In this document: positions 44,866 to 58,363 of the stretch, in pieces
Layout of the letters: each line of letters begins with the position of its first letter
Position numbering within the stretch: position 1 is the first letter of the stretch
NCBI GenBank assembly: GCA_963576785.1
Contig: OY756139.1
Location: 2,976,001 to 3,040,000 of the forward strand
DNA: 64,000 nt
From: Chlorophyllum brunneum
Taxonomy: Eukaryota; Basidiomycota; Agaricomycetes; Agaricales; Agaricaceae
Direction: 5' to 3'
Notes under the pieces: generated by a model
Told to the model about the DNA's origin: nothing
Seen by the model: the letters and a program-made list of their open reading frames with translations, nothing else
Databases searched by the model: none
Position numbers and translations under genes: made by a program

Positions 44866-45503
44866 GTTCAGGTAATGTTTCTTTTTACATCATCCTAGTC
44901 TATAATTCGACACGCACTATCATCTGCTACATTCATCATTATACCTGTTTTTATGGGTTTGTATTGGCATTTTTTGGAACCACTTTGGAGTGGGTGTTCT
45001 TTGTTGTTCTACGTAGTTGTAGCAAGTCCAGGTTAATTGTTCATTGTAGTTTATGTCTTTTATGTCTATCTTTAGCGGGGTTGAAATACCTCGTCCCCCT
45101 CACATGAACACAAAACACACGTCAGGGGGAATGGTCATGTTGAAAACTGTATAGACAGGTACATCTTATGTACATATGTACGGCAACATGTATCACAAGA
45201 AAATGTTCTATATACGTATATGTTGTGCTCTCGGAACATCGGTAACGGGTAAATGTAAAGGAGTTGGAAAGGGGATAGGTGGGAGTTATCAAGAGGTCTC
45301 CGTCGACCTCCGGAGTTAACAGGTATACGTGGGGTCAGTACCTGTAGTATTTTTAGGATGTAGATTGATCGATTAATGCCATTAGGATAAAGACATTGAG
45401 CCAAGAAATGCCGCGGAAAACGTGTAGATAGGGTACGGTGGGGTATTTTGAAATCAAGACCTGACAGTTGGTCAGCGTTCGTTCATGTATGAGAGGGAGG
45501 AGA
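44866..45503. other. Convergent gap F-box / PRMT1
   Basis: A T-rich 3' region. A possible last PRMT1 exon (to about 45361) may lie in its right part. Otherwise nothing is seen. Confidence 0.45.
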
Positions 45504-47175
<1,672 letters not shown>

Positions 47176-47395
47176 GGTGGTAGGTGGGATGAGATATCAG
47201 GGTGGACAGATGAAAAGCAGATTAACAGCGCTTGCAAAAACATTCGTTGCTTCATCGGCAACCAAAAATGACCCGTGTCCAAATATAGGCAGAGTCACGT
47301 GTGTGACGTTGCCGGATTAGATCAGTTCCGGGTGGCAGTGCTGTTAATATGCTGCTCTCAGTCATCCCTGCGTATCCGCAGCCATTCCCACTGAC

Positions 47396-47401
47396 TATAT
47401 A
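47396..47401 (+). promoter_or_regulatory. TATA box of the BRI3-like gene
   Basis: TATATA 38-43 nt before the ATG at 47439, in the 263 nt divergent spacer shared with PRMT1. Confidence 0.5.
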
Positions 47402-47438
47402 GGTCGGCCGTCTCCTTGTCATCCTTCACCACATTACC

Positions 47439-48051
47439 ATGCATCAGGTGTGTTTTCTTTCCCTACGCCGGTCCTCCATTTACTGACATCAGTTCTGTAG
47501 ACAACCCAAGTTGGTTCGGATAGCCCTCCTCCCTACGAGCCTGCCTCTAGTCAACAGCCATGTGAGTTTAGATTATTTGTTAAGCTTTATGGGGTATTCA
47601 ATCCTCTTAGTTGACTATGATGGAAAGGGAACCGCCACATCGGCGGAACAGAAGGCTGCGTCCAACAAGTCCCCTACTTCTGAATCAACTCCTTGCCCGC
47701 CTGCCATGATAGCTGGACCATCGTATATTCCCCAACAGCACGGAATATACACACCCACCGTATATCACTACGTTAATCCGAAGACAGGAGAACATGTCAC
47801 CTCGCTGTTACCACCAGACCATCCTGAAATGATCTGTTTGCAGGAGGGTGAACATGTAACGGAGACCAAGTTCGGACTCCTTGGTATGTTCCCTGCTGAT
47901 CCCATCCTTTTCCAGCGCTGACTTGACCATATCAGGTGTTCTTGCTGCCATCTTCTGGTTCCCTCTTGGTATTGGACTCTGCTTGCTTGACCGACGAGTT
48001 AGATGCCGTCGCTGCGGCGTCCCCCTTCAGAATGGCGTGTGCGGATTATGA
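47439..48051 (+). CDS. BRI3-like small membrane protein with PPPY motif
   Basis: Four exons. MHQ is joined to TTQVGSDSPPPYEPASSQQP, then TATSAEQKAASNKSPTSEST, GIYTPTVYHYVNPKTGEHVT, HPEMICLQEGEHVTETKFGL, and a last exon LAAIFWFPLGIGLCLLDRRV, RCRRCGVPLQNGVCGL, stop at 48051. The layout is a proline/tyrosine-rich cytosolic N-terminus, one short hydrophobic C-terminal segment and a final Cys-rich CxxC...C tail. This resembles brain protein I3 and LITAF-like endosomal/lysosomal proteins. The PPPY motif (residues 12-15) would bind WW domains of Nedd4/Rsp5 ubiquitin ligases. The first exon is very short (nine coding bases plus), so the start relies on the downstream frame and the TATA position. Confidence 0.65.
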
Positions 48052-48332
48052 TCCATTTTACCCCTATCGATGACCTGTTTGTGATAACTTTACTTGTGGA
48101 TTGGAGCTATTTCTCGTACAGGTTAACTTCATTTTTATTTTCCCACCTCCACTAGGTATCTGTATACCGATTCTGTATTATTTTCTAATGGCCAAGTCCC
48201 GTATGTTGAATGGCCAGATGAGCACTTATGAGTGAAAGATACGTATGGATAAACTTACACAAACAATGCGGTCGCGTCCCTCGTTCGTCTTGACATTGTC
48301 CAACGTTTCAGCGTCTGAACTTCCTGCTTTCC

Positions 48333-51300
48333 ATGACACAACGAACATCGGAAAGTCCCCTATGGTTTCGCTTGAACCATGAGGACCTCACAGATCGGGT
48401 GGATGAACTCACATTCAACGAATTGCCTTCACTATTCCCGCGATTCTTTGTCCCGAGTCTACCAGACAAGCCACAAAATCCAATCGTAGATACCATCAAG
48501 CATTCAGAAAAGAATCATGAGCCACCAAGGGACTTTCTGAGACTCCAGCCATCCCTGCCTCCTGAGTTGCATATTATCACGGATGACTTGGTACGATCAC
48601 GACTTCTGCCCGAGAACCAATCGGGAGACTTCATTTGGGATAAGCTGGACGTACAGGAAAACAACCGTAAGGTATATCCAGTACACTCCGTCCTATCTTC
48701 GTAACTCATCGAAGACCTAGGGTCAGTTGCTTTCTTGGGATGCATTGCGACCAGTCAATCAAGTGCGTTCCTCAACACCATTCCTATCTGAGAGAGATGG
48801 TTTGGTATACGCGTCGGCTCAGTATCAGTGAGTCCCTATTCGCTGCGCATACTCCAGCTGCTAGGAATTGACTTTGATAAGTGTTCAACCGCGTTTGAGA
48901 GATTCCTCGACACGGATAATTTATGTCAAACAAGCAGATCTATTCTCGTCGCTCAAGATGACTGTCCTCGGAAATTCATCTATATATCATTCTTGGGAAG
49001 TCGAATCACAAAAATTCACTCAGATAGGGGTACAGGAAGGCGAGCGAGGGTTCTTGCTCCTTGATGGGAAGGACGAAATTATAAGCAACAGGTAAGTACA
49101 TATACGCAATTGCCCTTAGTAGCATCTGATTACTGTAGTGTCATTTTACGCTTCTTGACTATTGGGAATCTACTGAGGCGTCTGGAAATGTTGTTGGCGA
49201 GTCTGCACGGCAGGTACACCAACTTCTATCGTATGTCCCTACAGGTTCATGTACTGATGCTCGCCAGGTCTTTGAGCGGCGGTCCCACGACCCACGCTTT
49301 CGCGCATGCTCTTTCAAACACTCTTGACTGGCTTCGCAAATCAATTGCCAAATGTCCACCCTCTCCTGCTGAACTCTCGACTGGGTGTGTCCATGTCTCC
49401 AGTGTATGGTTACACTATGGATTCTACGAGGCTATCTTGGTATCTTTGGCTGAGCTCTGTGGCCGTGTGAGTCATTATTTCTTCCCCAGGTTCATCCTCA
49501 AACGACTGATACGCCACGGTTAGGAGGAAGAGAAGGCCCCTCAAGAATACACGTCTTTTGATCACACTCCAATCAGCCTCCTTTCCCATATATACACCCA
49601 TCTTGATAACCATATCATTCGACAATTTCCCCGAACAGTTATCGCCATCTTCGCATATCTCCTAACGTGCACCTCCAAAGAATACCTTGGACAAGTCTCC
49701 CAATCGGTTGGATTTGGACCTCAACCTCCCCAAAAGCAGGAGCGTGTCGTCAATCTTACCCTTGATGAATATACCCTTGATGAAGATACTCAAGAAGGTG
49801 AAGAAAATGTCTTCGAAATTCTCGATCGAGTGGAAAATGAATATCCCAGCTTCTTTCCACCTGAGCTCCTGAAAATCCTCCCTGCAGCCCGGAGGTCATT
49901 GATACTTCTGAGGAAAGCCCAACCTGATCATACTTTGCTCAGACAACCTGCGCAAAAAATCGAAGTACGATGGTTATGGAGGCATGAGGATATTGAGGCC
50001 GCCTATCTCAACAACCTAGAGGTTTACCATACCCAGAGTACCCAGACTAATGATCCAGAGGCTTATATGCAGCTTCCTACCCAAGAGTATAAACCTGAGC
50101 TTGAAGGGCTCAGGATCTTTGATATGGAACCAGGCACCTCGACCTTCATCTCACCACTCACTCTCAGAGCCAACACTGACACCGTTCAGGAGTTCATTGA
50201 TTCCTTCCCTGACTCGCTCCCTCCTATCACTCCTACCCTTGGCCATCTCAGCTCAGTCGTCTTCTCAGGTCTTCTACACCACTCTTTTACGCTGTCGTCT
50301 ACGTTACTGGATCTCTTCCTGGACCATCCCGGCGAGCTCAACTTCCGTTCTCACCTCGTTCTCCTTCGAGATTTCCTTCTCATTACCTCATCGCCGTTCA
50401 GACTCAGGCTTTCCGCTGCTTTGTTCTCTGACAAGGAAGACTATGAGATTGATAACAAGGATCGAACCATCTCACTCCAAACTTTCCGGCAACGGAAGCA
50501 AGTTACAGAAAGCACGCAACCTTGGGCCGTCGGTCTGGCGTCGGCGCTACTTGAGGCAGAAATTTGGCCGCCAGTTGGTGCCGATCTCAGCTTCTTCTTG
50601 CGCACCGTGATCGTGGATTCACTCCAGTATCCCCAAGGAAGTTCTAGCCTTCCAAAGCAGGTCGTGAGTGACGCTTCCTGGAGGCTTGGTTTTGCGATTC
50701 GCGATTTACCTACCGGCCCTGGGCGAGATAGATGGCTGAACCCACTTTGTATGTGCTCTCCGCTGCTGTGTTTGAGCTGCAACTGATAGCTTCGCAGACG
50801 TCGAGTAGGTTTTGTGAAAAATTTGCATGTATTTCTGACGTTCACCTTCTTTAGAGCTCTAGATTTTCTTTATATGGACTACAAGCCTCCTCATCCGCTC
50901 GAGGTTCTAATACCGCATGAAGTTTTGTCCAAGTATCAGCGCATGTTCACTTTCCTTCTAAGGTTGATCAGAAGTGAGTTTCTGCAGTCGTTCCTGTCCA
51001 CTCCCATTCATTGAGAGTACTACCAAGTTGAACATGCCCTGCGCGCCGTTCATAGGATGACAAGATCTATCGCGACCCCCATATTCCCGACATTGACACA
51101 GGCACGCAAGCTAACCTTGCACTTCCGGTTCCTGGCCCAAAGCTTTATTAATGCGCTCTCTGGATACGTTTGGGATACCGTTATTGGAGGGAATTTTGAT
51201 CCGTTCCTTGCAGAATTGGCCAATGACCACAATGAGGATGGTACTCGAAAACACCGGAGATTTTCTGATGTTTTTGAGCTCGCGAAACGCCACTCGGACC

Positions 51301-51724
51301 TCCTTGATGATATTTTGAGTGCATGTCTCATGCGATCTGGACAAAGAGCTGCTGGCGACCTTCTTCGCCAAGCTACGGAGATTGTATTAGAGTTTGCCGT
51401 GATTGTCGCGGAATTGCAGCGTGGCCGGTTGCAAGAATATGAGGCTGCCCCCATGGTAGAAGATTCTTTCGCAAAGTTCAGAAGCAAAATGGCGACGTTG
51501 GTGAGTTCCATTTCTTCTCGAGTTGTACAGGAGCTGACTTCCATCACTAGACCAAGGTGCTTAAGGGTCTTGTTGAAAAGAGCACATCGAAATCATACGC
51601 GGAGCACTTTTTCATCGGACAGCGGAATTTGCCGGGAGGACTCGAGGCTTTACATCACTTGTTGTTGAGAATTGATATATCGGACTGGTGGACTACAGTT
51701 CCGCTATCAAGTGCCAAGATATAA
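48333..51724 (+). CDS. Gamma-tubulin complex component (GCP5/GCP6-like)
   Basis: Structural part of the gamma-tubulin ring complex at the spindle pole body. It starts MTQRTSESPLWFRLNHEDLT at 48333. The N-terminal (GRIP1) part includes FLTIGNLLRRLEMLLASLHG, ALSNTLDWLRKSIAKCPPSP, LHYGFYEAILVSLAELCGR, DNHIIRQFPRTVIAIFAYLL and EYPSFFPPELLKILPAARRS. The C-terminal (GRIP2) part reads ALDFLYMDYKPPHPLEVLIP, HEVLSKYQRMFTFLLRLIRV, EHALRAVHRMTRS, HFRFLAQSFINALSGYVWDT, FAKRHSDLL-type helices and YAEHFFIGQRNLPGGLEALH, with stop at 51724. The long central spacer between GRIP1 and GRIP2 favours GCP5/GCP6 over GCP2-4. About nine exons, with a 48668-48722 intron after the first. Confidence 0.8.
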
Positions 51725-51782
51725 ATACAGTGCGCATGTACGCATGTTGTTCTAACTACAAGTCCATCGCAACTCACTACAT

Positions 51783-54697
51783 TTAGAAATCTTCTTCAAA
51801 GAAACTCTTATCCACTCCTCCTTCGAGTTCGCGTCGCAAATCCCTGATATGATTGAGGTTCTTTAACAGCAAGCCTTGGCCAGATTCCGTCTGATGTAGT
51901 CCCGCGTACTTCCAAAATGTCCGCTCTACGTTCTGCCAACTAGGATCGTCTGGGCGGACCCTACAGAGCTTTAGAAGCGCTGGCGCCCATACATGTGCCA
52001 CATCCGCTAGCCACCATTTTCGTGTAGTAACCACAGCACAAAGAGTTTTCAAGAAGTCGCTTTGAAAAATGGTGTCGAAATATGATGGGGAAAAATTGTC
52101 TTCGTCTTCAAAGTATTGTGTAGCACTTATTTGGACGAAAGTGCAGAGGACTCGGAGACTGTGCATCTGCAATTGGCGACTATCGATATTTCCGGCGTTA
52201 GCTATCTGGAGCAACACATCTAAGCCACCGCCGTCCATGAAAGCGTCCACGGTCGAGAGGAAGTAGGAAGTTAAATGGGATTCGAGAAGTCGAAAGACAT
52301 TGCGGACAATGTTTGGGTGCTTAGTGTGTTTCAGGGTATGGATCAAATCGTACGCGAAAAAGGCTTGGTGTCCCGTTTCCGGGAGTATAGGAGGGTGAAG
52401 CAAGTAGAGGATATCAGCCAAAGGCTCCTCTGCAACCTCCCTTGTTGTAAGGCGTCTCTCGAGATAGAGGGAAGTGAAAGCGGCTTTGGCAGACTCGTGC
52501 AGAGATTGGGAGAAATTCTGTGGCTTGGTGACGAGGGTGCCCGCAAGTCGCGATAATTCCACCGCCACGATGTCGAGTAGCTCATCATCCTCAACTCCAT
52601 AACACGCACGCTTCTCAACGACACTGGAAAGCGCGCCAACACTCGCACAGCAGTAAATATCCTTCCTCCTATTCTCGTCCCTCCGGGTCTCGTTCTCCAG
52701 GAAATTTCCGGTCAATGCGTATAGGTTGAGGTTAACTATACGGCGAATTGGCCAGGGACCTGTGGCGCCCAACTCGTGAAGGAGTCTGATGAGGATTGGG
52801 ACAGCGCGTGACACAATATCAGCGAGGACTGCTGCTGATAGCTCCCAGTTTGCAACACATTCGAGGAGAGCATCCAGGACTTCGTGCTGTGTAGACCATG
52901 ACAGCCTGGCTTGCCGGTCGAGGTGTCGTGAAAGTAACGAAAGTAATTCAATCTGGGGACTGTACTGCTCTGGAGAAGTGAGGGCCAGAATGCATGTCGC
53001 TGCTGCGCTAACTGCCGGTTGACTGGTCAGTTCACAGAGCATGTGGAGGGGCTGAATAAGTCGCGCTGGCCATTTGAGCTTCGTTTGATACGTTAACCTC
53101 ATCCATGCTCGACAATATTTCCCGGCCGCATGAGAATCTCTGATGTACCATTGCATCCCCAGTGTGCTGTCCAGGTGGAAGCAAGATTCGAATCTCTCCA
53201 GTATCATCTCGATTGCTCCAGCTTGGCGAAGAGGAACGAACGCGGTAAAGTCTCTTGGGAACAATGCAATCGCCTGGAGGACGCTGCAGCGCACACCCTC
53301 TGGGTTACCCGAATCTTTGAGTAACCATATCAGGGCAGTAGCGTCAAGTGTATCATCCGGAGCCGGAGTTGGACTCTCATTTGAGCCGTGGTTCATAGAA
53401 TGTGCGCTGAAAACATAAGTGGAAATGTCAATCTGACGCGAGTGGTGTCTGCGGGTGCACTCACCCTAGTAAATCTTCAATTGATCCACAGCTTTCAAGG
53501 TCGCTTTTAGATACTGGCGACCTGTTGACACGGCTTTTCGACCAGGCATGACCAGGCTTCAACCAATGATGTAAGTGAGCGGAGATAGGATGCTGATAGG
53601 GACAATCGGGAGAAATGAGGGAAATCCACATGGAGCCAATGTAAAATATGTAGGCCAAGGCAACGACAATGGTGGTGGCCATGCTGATTGCAACCTCTTC
53701 CATCCAGAGTAAGACTATCACCCCACCAAAGAACAAGAACAATGCGGCGTGCAAGAGTAGAGGGAGGGAATTGACGACTGTCAGGACATGCCATGAACGA
53801 AAGTGGATAAACCGATTTTGGCGCATCCGAGCGCGATGCCTGGGGGAACCAGCGATGCCCCGTGTATATGCATGGAGCCATTGTTTGGCGAGCATGGAGA
53901 TCAATGCGGTTGACAAACTACAAGCAAGAGCGGAAAACCAGAGACCGTTGACCCATCGGATTTGAGTGAGGTTTGGTTCAGACGTTCCTTGATTGTTGTT
54001 AATGCCTGGGTGAGAGAAATCTGACATGTTGGTTTGCACGGCTAGAAATTTGAACAACAATCCATCTCCCTTGGCCTGCATGTTCATCAAGTCCGACAAT
54101 AAATCATTAGTCTTCTCCATGGGGTCCGGAAGTATCATCTGATAGACTTGTATAATGAATGTAGTCAATACGGCTGAAAAGAGTCCAGTCTTTACAGGAC
54201 AAAATGTTATCGTCACTTGACCTGTCTAATGTGGCCTGGACTCACAAAAACGAGCAGAACGTCAATTTCACGGTGGGATCCATCGATCATAGACGTGTCA
54301 AACTTAGAGGCTTCCTCGTTGTATATGTGCCAGATAATCGAACTCTCTAACGCCTCGAGTTCTTCTGATTCTGAAGAAAACGAGCATTTTGAGTTGAAGG
54401 ATTCTGTGGGTCCAACTTAGCAAAGAGTATGAGATTCAGTGTAAGTGACGTACTGTCACGGCTTGAATCGGTGGGTGTGTTGGAAACCGCTCTATGCAAT
54501 CTCCATTTGAATTTGGGTTCAACGGGAGAGTTGCCTGGGAACACAGTCTGTACGTTGTATGAAAGTAAATAAGCGAGTTCAGTCACAAAATAGATGAGGC
54601 CCACTTCATCCTCGGTCAGTATGCTTGAGTGGCCGGAGGTTGGCCTGAGTATAATGGAATTGCGATCAGGCGTATTAGTCCCAGACGCAGAATCCAT
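51783..54697 (-). CDS. DUF6535 membrane protein with large C-terminal helical domain
   Basis: Starts MDSASGTNTPDRNSIILRPT at 54697. Exon 2 brings WHIYNEEASKFDTSMIDGSH and REIDVLLVF, followed by TGLFSAVLTTFIIQVYQMIL. This is the hallmark DUF6535 opening: a helix before the first membrane segment. The second, third and fourth membrane segments follow (WFSALACSLSTALISMLAKQ, LPLLLHAALFLFFGGVIVLL, TTIVVALAYIFYIGSMWISL). A 537-codon exon (51783-53396) encodes an alpha-helical, ARM-like soluble part (ALIWLLKDSGNPEGVRCSVL, LSRHLDRQARLSWSTQHEVL). These genes form large, fast-evolving families in Agaricomycetes; their function is unknown. An NB-ARC- or nuclease-like effector domain is not seen here. 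Confidence 0.82.
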
Positions 54698-55025
54698 CTT
54701 GCGTCAGTACCTCTGGAGGTGAATAAACCGTCGAAGCAGAATGCTTGGTTCTTATGTGCTGCGGCGCTCCCACTATTGCCCATGGTTCACATGGGTGGCT
54801 GTTAACTGAATACACAGCCTTCTGTAAAGTACAGATATCCAAAACTATTTTTGTCCGGTGACTCTTTCACCAGACATACACTAGTTGGTTCTATCATGGG
54901 TGCGGTGTCCATCAATCTGGAAACACGGGTTGTGCAAGAGCACCCACGGAAGAGAAAACCCATCAGAATATTGCCAACGCGCTGTTATATCAGTTCATAA
55001 TGATGCCCATGCTATAGATACAGAC
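54698..55025. other. Intergenic
   Basis: 328 nt between the DUF6535 start and the cyclase stop. No gene is supported. Confidence 0.5.
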
Positions 55026-56304
55026 TCACTTAGGTGGGCTTGCTATCCCGTTAATGACGTGGAGGGGGCTTGATGTAACAAAAAAGGAGTATCTCTTGAG
55101 CGATTTACATATTTTTGCCAATTCCTCTAAGTCGAAAAGCTCCCCGATAGGTGTCTACCAGTGTTGTTAGAGACACGGAAAGGATGAAGCTAATATTGAG
55201 ACAGTGAACTCACTCCCCAAAGGCTCAAGATATATTCGTGAAGATCCCAGTCTTGAATTGAAGGGCGAGCTTCGAACGACGGAGTGTCAGCAGCTACAGC
55301 CGCGAAATGGTGATCCCTGGGAATCGACCCATTAGCCGGTGTGATTCAGAAACCCACAACATACATACCAAAACCACCGTACCTCGTCTTGTTCTTGCCG
55401 AATGCCAGTCAGTCTTGAAGGGGACGTATTGAGTAGAACATTGATCCGTTCCTCCTCTGACGCTTTTTCGTACCAGTCGACGTATCCCATTCGAACGAAT
55501 AAAATGTCCCCCATTTCCAAAGCCAAATTTTGCGCCTTTGCACAGGCCTCTAGGGCTTGCGCCGTGACAAGATGCCGTTCGACTGGTGAATACTTGATGT
55601 TATTTTCCGCTGCGTACGAATAATAATCTAGAAGGACCCCTCTTCCCACAATTTTTCCTTGGAATGCTGCTCAGAAGGTCAGTATCAAAGCACCACAGTC
55701 ACGCCGAGTCATTTACTGTGTATTCCATTCCTCTGGGGTTCATCAAATGATAAAGGTTTACCATCACCCTGACCATCCACGATCTCATTCTCTGGAAGTC
55801 TGTTGTAAAAGAATCCTGGATTGATAGAATATGGGATCGGTACAGCCTCAAATTTGGAACGGTGACGTTTCCCACCTGAAGAGTGACCATAATGACGAAA
55901 GCCATCCCATTGAGAACTACTTTGAGTGTTTACTGCTATTTCATCGTCGATAATGGATTTTGGGCCTGGCCACCTGGTGACCTTATGTTCCAGGCCTTTG
56001 CGTCTGAAGGGGGCCGGAGAAGGTTTGTGCACAGCCCAGTTGAGACTGCAAACCCTTCCGAGCTGTATGTAGGCTTGGGAAGCTTTGAGTATCCGTCTTT
56101 CGGTTAACAGGTTCAATGCTCCAAGTTGATCGACTGCTGTCGACCCTGACACATGCTCATAGAAGCCCCAAATAGCACCTGTAGAGTGCCATGAGCGTCG
56201 GGTGTACCATTATGGTGACCGGGCTCACCGTCCGGGTCGCCCTTCTTGAAAGGCAGTGCATCAAGTGTAGGAAACTCGATATTGTCGAAAGGCGATTCTG
56301 CCAT
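55026..56304 (-). CDS. Putative cyclase family (PF04199) hydrolase
   Basis: Kynurenine-formamidase-like metal-dependent fold. It starts MAESPFDNIEFPTLDALPFK at 56304. Exon 1 ends in DPDG and joins AIWGFYEHVSGSTAVDQLGA, LNLLTERRILKASQAYIQLG, RVCSLNWAVHKPSPAPFRRK, PKSIIDDEIAVNTQSSSQWD, GFRHYGHSSGG. Later come GRGVLLDYYSYAAENNIKYS, LEMGDILFVRMGYVDWYEKA, HHFAAVAADTPSFEARPSIQ, LHEYILSLWGTPIGELFDLE and FFVTSSPLHVINGIASPPK, stop at 55026. QWDGFRHxGH holds the metal-binding histidines and is intact; HFAAVAADTPSFEA is the second conserved block. The substrate is not known. The gene lies next to HIBADH-like and CMD-like genes. About seven exons. Confidence 0.85.
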
Positions 56305-56526
56305 CTCTGAAGGCAGGATTCATTCAAGCGGCCACCACTCAGAAACAATTTATATCTTCCCTGGGACCTGTAGCATCGTACTAATTATGAACGTTAAAAA
56401 TCCACGCCCATGTGCATCTATTCTTTCACCTGACTCTGAAATAGCTAATCAGCTCGGCGCTTCACTTCTGGTTCCACGCCTCCCAACCTGTGGTGCCTAT
56501 CAGTAATCACGAGACCCAGAAATAGT

Positions 56527-57664
56527 TCATACAAACCATCTATAAACAACGCGTGAGTCTTTGTCGCGGCATCGGGGATCCTCCGACGCTGCTGTGTACG
56601 CCAAGACCCCAGCGTCTCCAAGAATCAGTTTAGCATCAACTTCGCGAGCCGCAGCAATTGCCAACGTCATGTCTTTCTTCATCAGTTGTACCTTAAAACC
56701 GCCCTCGTAACCTTTGCTAGTGACAGCGTCAGGACACACTCCTGGCACAGGGTTTACGGTACTATTCACCCAGCTGCCACCTGAGCTACTGGCAAAGCAG
56801 TCGGAGAGCGTTTTAGGGTCGAGCCCAAGTCGCATACCAAGGTTCATGGCTTCGGAGGTGGCGAGCGCGATCATTCCAGAAAGATAATTGTTGCTCAGTT
56901 TCGCGGCGAGCCCAAGCGACGGTCCTCCCATGCCATATAGCGATTTTCCCATGAAAGAGAAGATGTGCCAAAGGAGGGGAAGATAAGGTGAATCCTTCTC
57001 AATTCCGACCATAAAGGTCAACGTTGCAGCAGAGGCTCCTGCGGTTCCGCCAGATACTGGCGCGTCATGGAAAGTCGGGGGATTGACCTTACTGGATGAT
57101 CGGACGGCGCTTCCTACCCTGAGGGAGGTGGCGATGTCGATCGTGGAGCTGAGGAGGGAATTTAAGGATGTACCATTTCTCAAGCTACACAGACCTACCA
57201 GTCCACGAAGTGCTTTCCAGATGTATCACCCGCCGACAACAACCCGGTCTTCTCGTCAAGATACACCGATCGAACATGGGACCCTGAGTAAACCCCTCGT
57301 CACCCGAAAGTTCCACCCGATGTTCCGTTGCTTACCTTCAGGTACGATGGTGATGATAAAGTCCTTGGGCAAGTGTCAGAGTAAGGGTTTCTGGTCGGTT
57401 TTAGGAGACACATACACTTTTCTCGGCTATATCGCGAGAGCTAGTCCCGACCTTAACCTGAGCGCCCTGGTGACCTCTCTCCACATCGAATTTGACTTCC
57501 TGTTCCAAAAACTTTGCAGTGACTGTTGGGTCAAGATCGTAGACCCACAGCGTGCTGGTATTCGGGATTTTCCTACGTAGCCGTTGCGCCATTGGAAACC
57601 CCATGGCGCCAAGGCCTACCCAGCCATAATGTGTTGGAAGAGAGGGTGATTCTTTGTTCGTCAT
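56527..57664 (-). CDS. 3-hydroxyisobutyrate dehydrogenase-like oxidoreductase
   Basis: NAD(P)-dependent beta-hydroxyacid dehydrogenase. It starts MTNKESPSLPTHYGWVGLGA at 57664; the GLGAMGFPMA Rossmann motif follows at once. VYDLDPTVTAKFLEQEVKF, SDFIITIVPEG, SHVRSVYLDEKTGLL and CSTIDIATSLRVGSAVRSS come next. DAPVSGGTAGASAATLTFMV holds the substrate-binding SGG loop, and KLSNNYLSGMIALATSEAMN the catalytic Lys in the NK/NN helix. FKVQLMKKDMTLAIAAAREV is the C-terminal block. Stop at 56527. Four exons; three introns splice in frame. No mitochondrial presequence is evident, so it may be a cytosolic relative rather than the valine-pathway enzyme. Same strand as the cyclase, 222 nt apart. Confidence 0.87.
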
Positions 57665-58363
57665 GGGTGTTGGTCGATGCACCAAGGACTAAGCCTCATA
57701 GGAGGGGTTATCCCCCATCCGGTCGCTCCCACCGAGATGAGGAAGCTCTCAAGGTGAATACAAGAAGTTCCCATACAAGGAGCAGCATAAGTCACCCGAC
57801 AACACTGGATTTGATCTCGCCTGGGGACGGAGCCGGCCCCTCGGAGGGTCAACGGAGAGTACGTTCATTGTAATGGCTGGACTTCAGTACATGTGGATTG
57901 AATTTTCTAAGCTCCCCCTATCTTCCGGGGAGTCATTACGCAGCTAGGGAGATCAAATCCATAGAAGCTTTGTGCTTGGGTGTCTGCGGTTGCAAGATAA
58001 GTAGGAAGGCTAGCCATCACGGCCCATGCGATATTGTGATCTCACGAAACAGCATTACCAGCTAGTCATGGGTCTGGACGTTGAATGGTGCCGAATCTGA
58101 AGTGGCATACGTCCGGTCCCTGTGGTACGATCAAGTACCCAGAGCAGTGAAAATTAGGTCAGCTCAATCTCCCCTGCGGGACCGTTGACTTCACCCACAA
58201 TATATTTTCCGGAGAACTGAATCCAAGAACGATCCAGATACCGGCTTCGGCCGGACCCCAGAACGCGAGAAAGATTTGGAGCCCGCGCAAACATTTATAT
58301 GGGTGTGAAAGGAGGCGAGCCAACGCCATTTCCCCCTGACTGTCACTGTATCCTTCCTGAAGA
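57665..58363. promoter_or_regulatory. Divergent promoter region HIBADH-like / CMD-like
   Basis: A 0.7 kb non-coding spacer between two divergent metabolic genes, and therefore the likely site of shared control. No specific operator could be identified. Confidence 0.4.
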
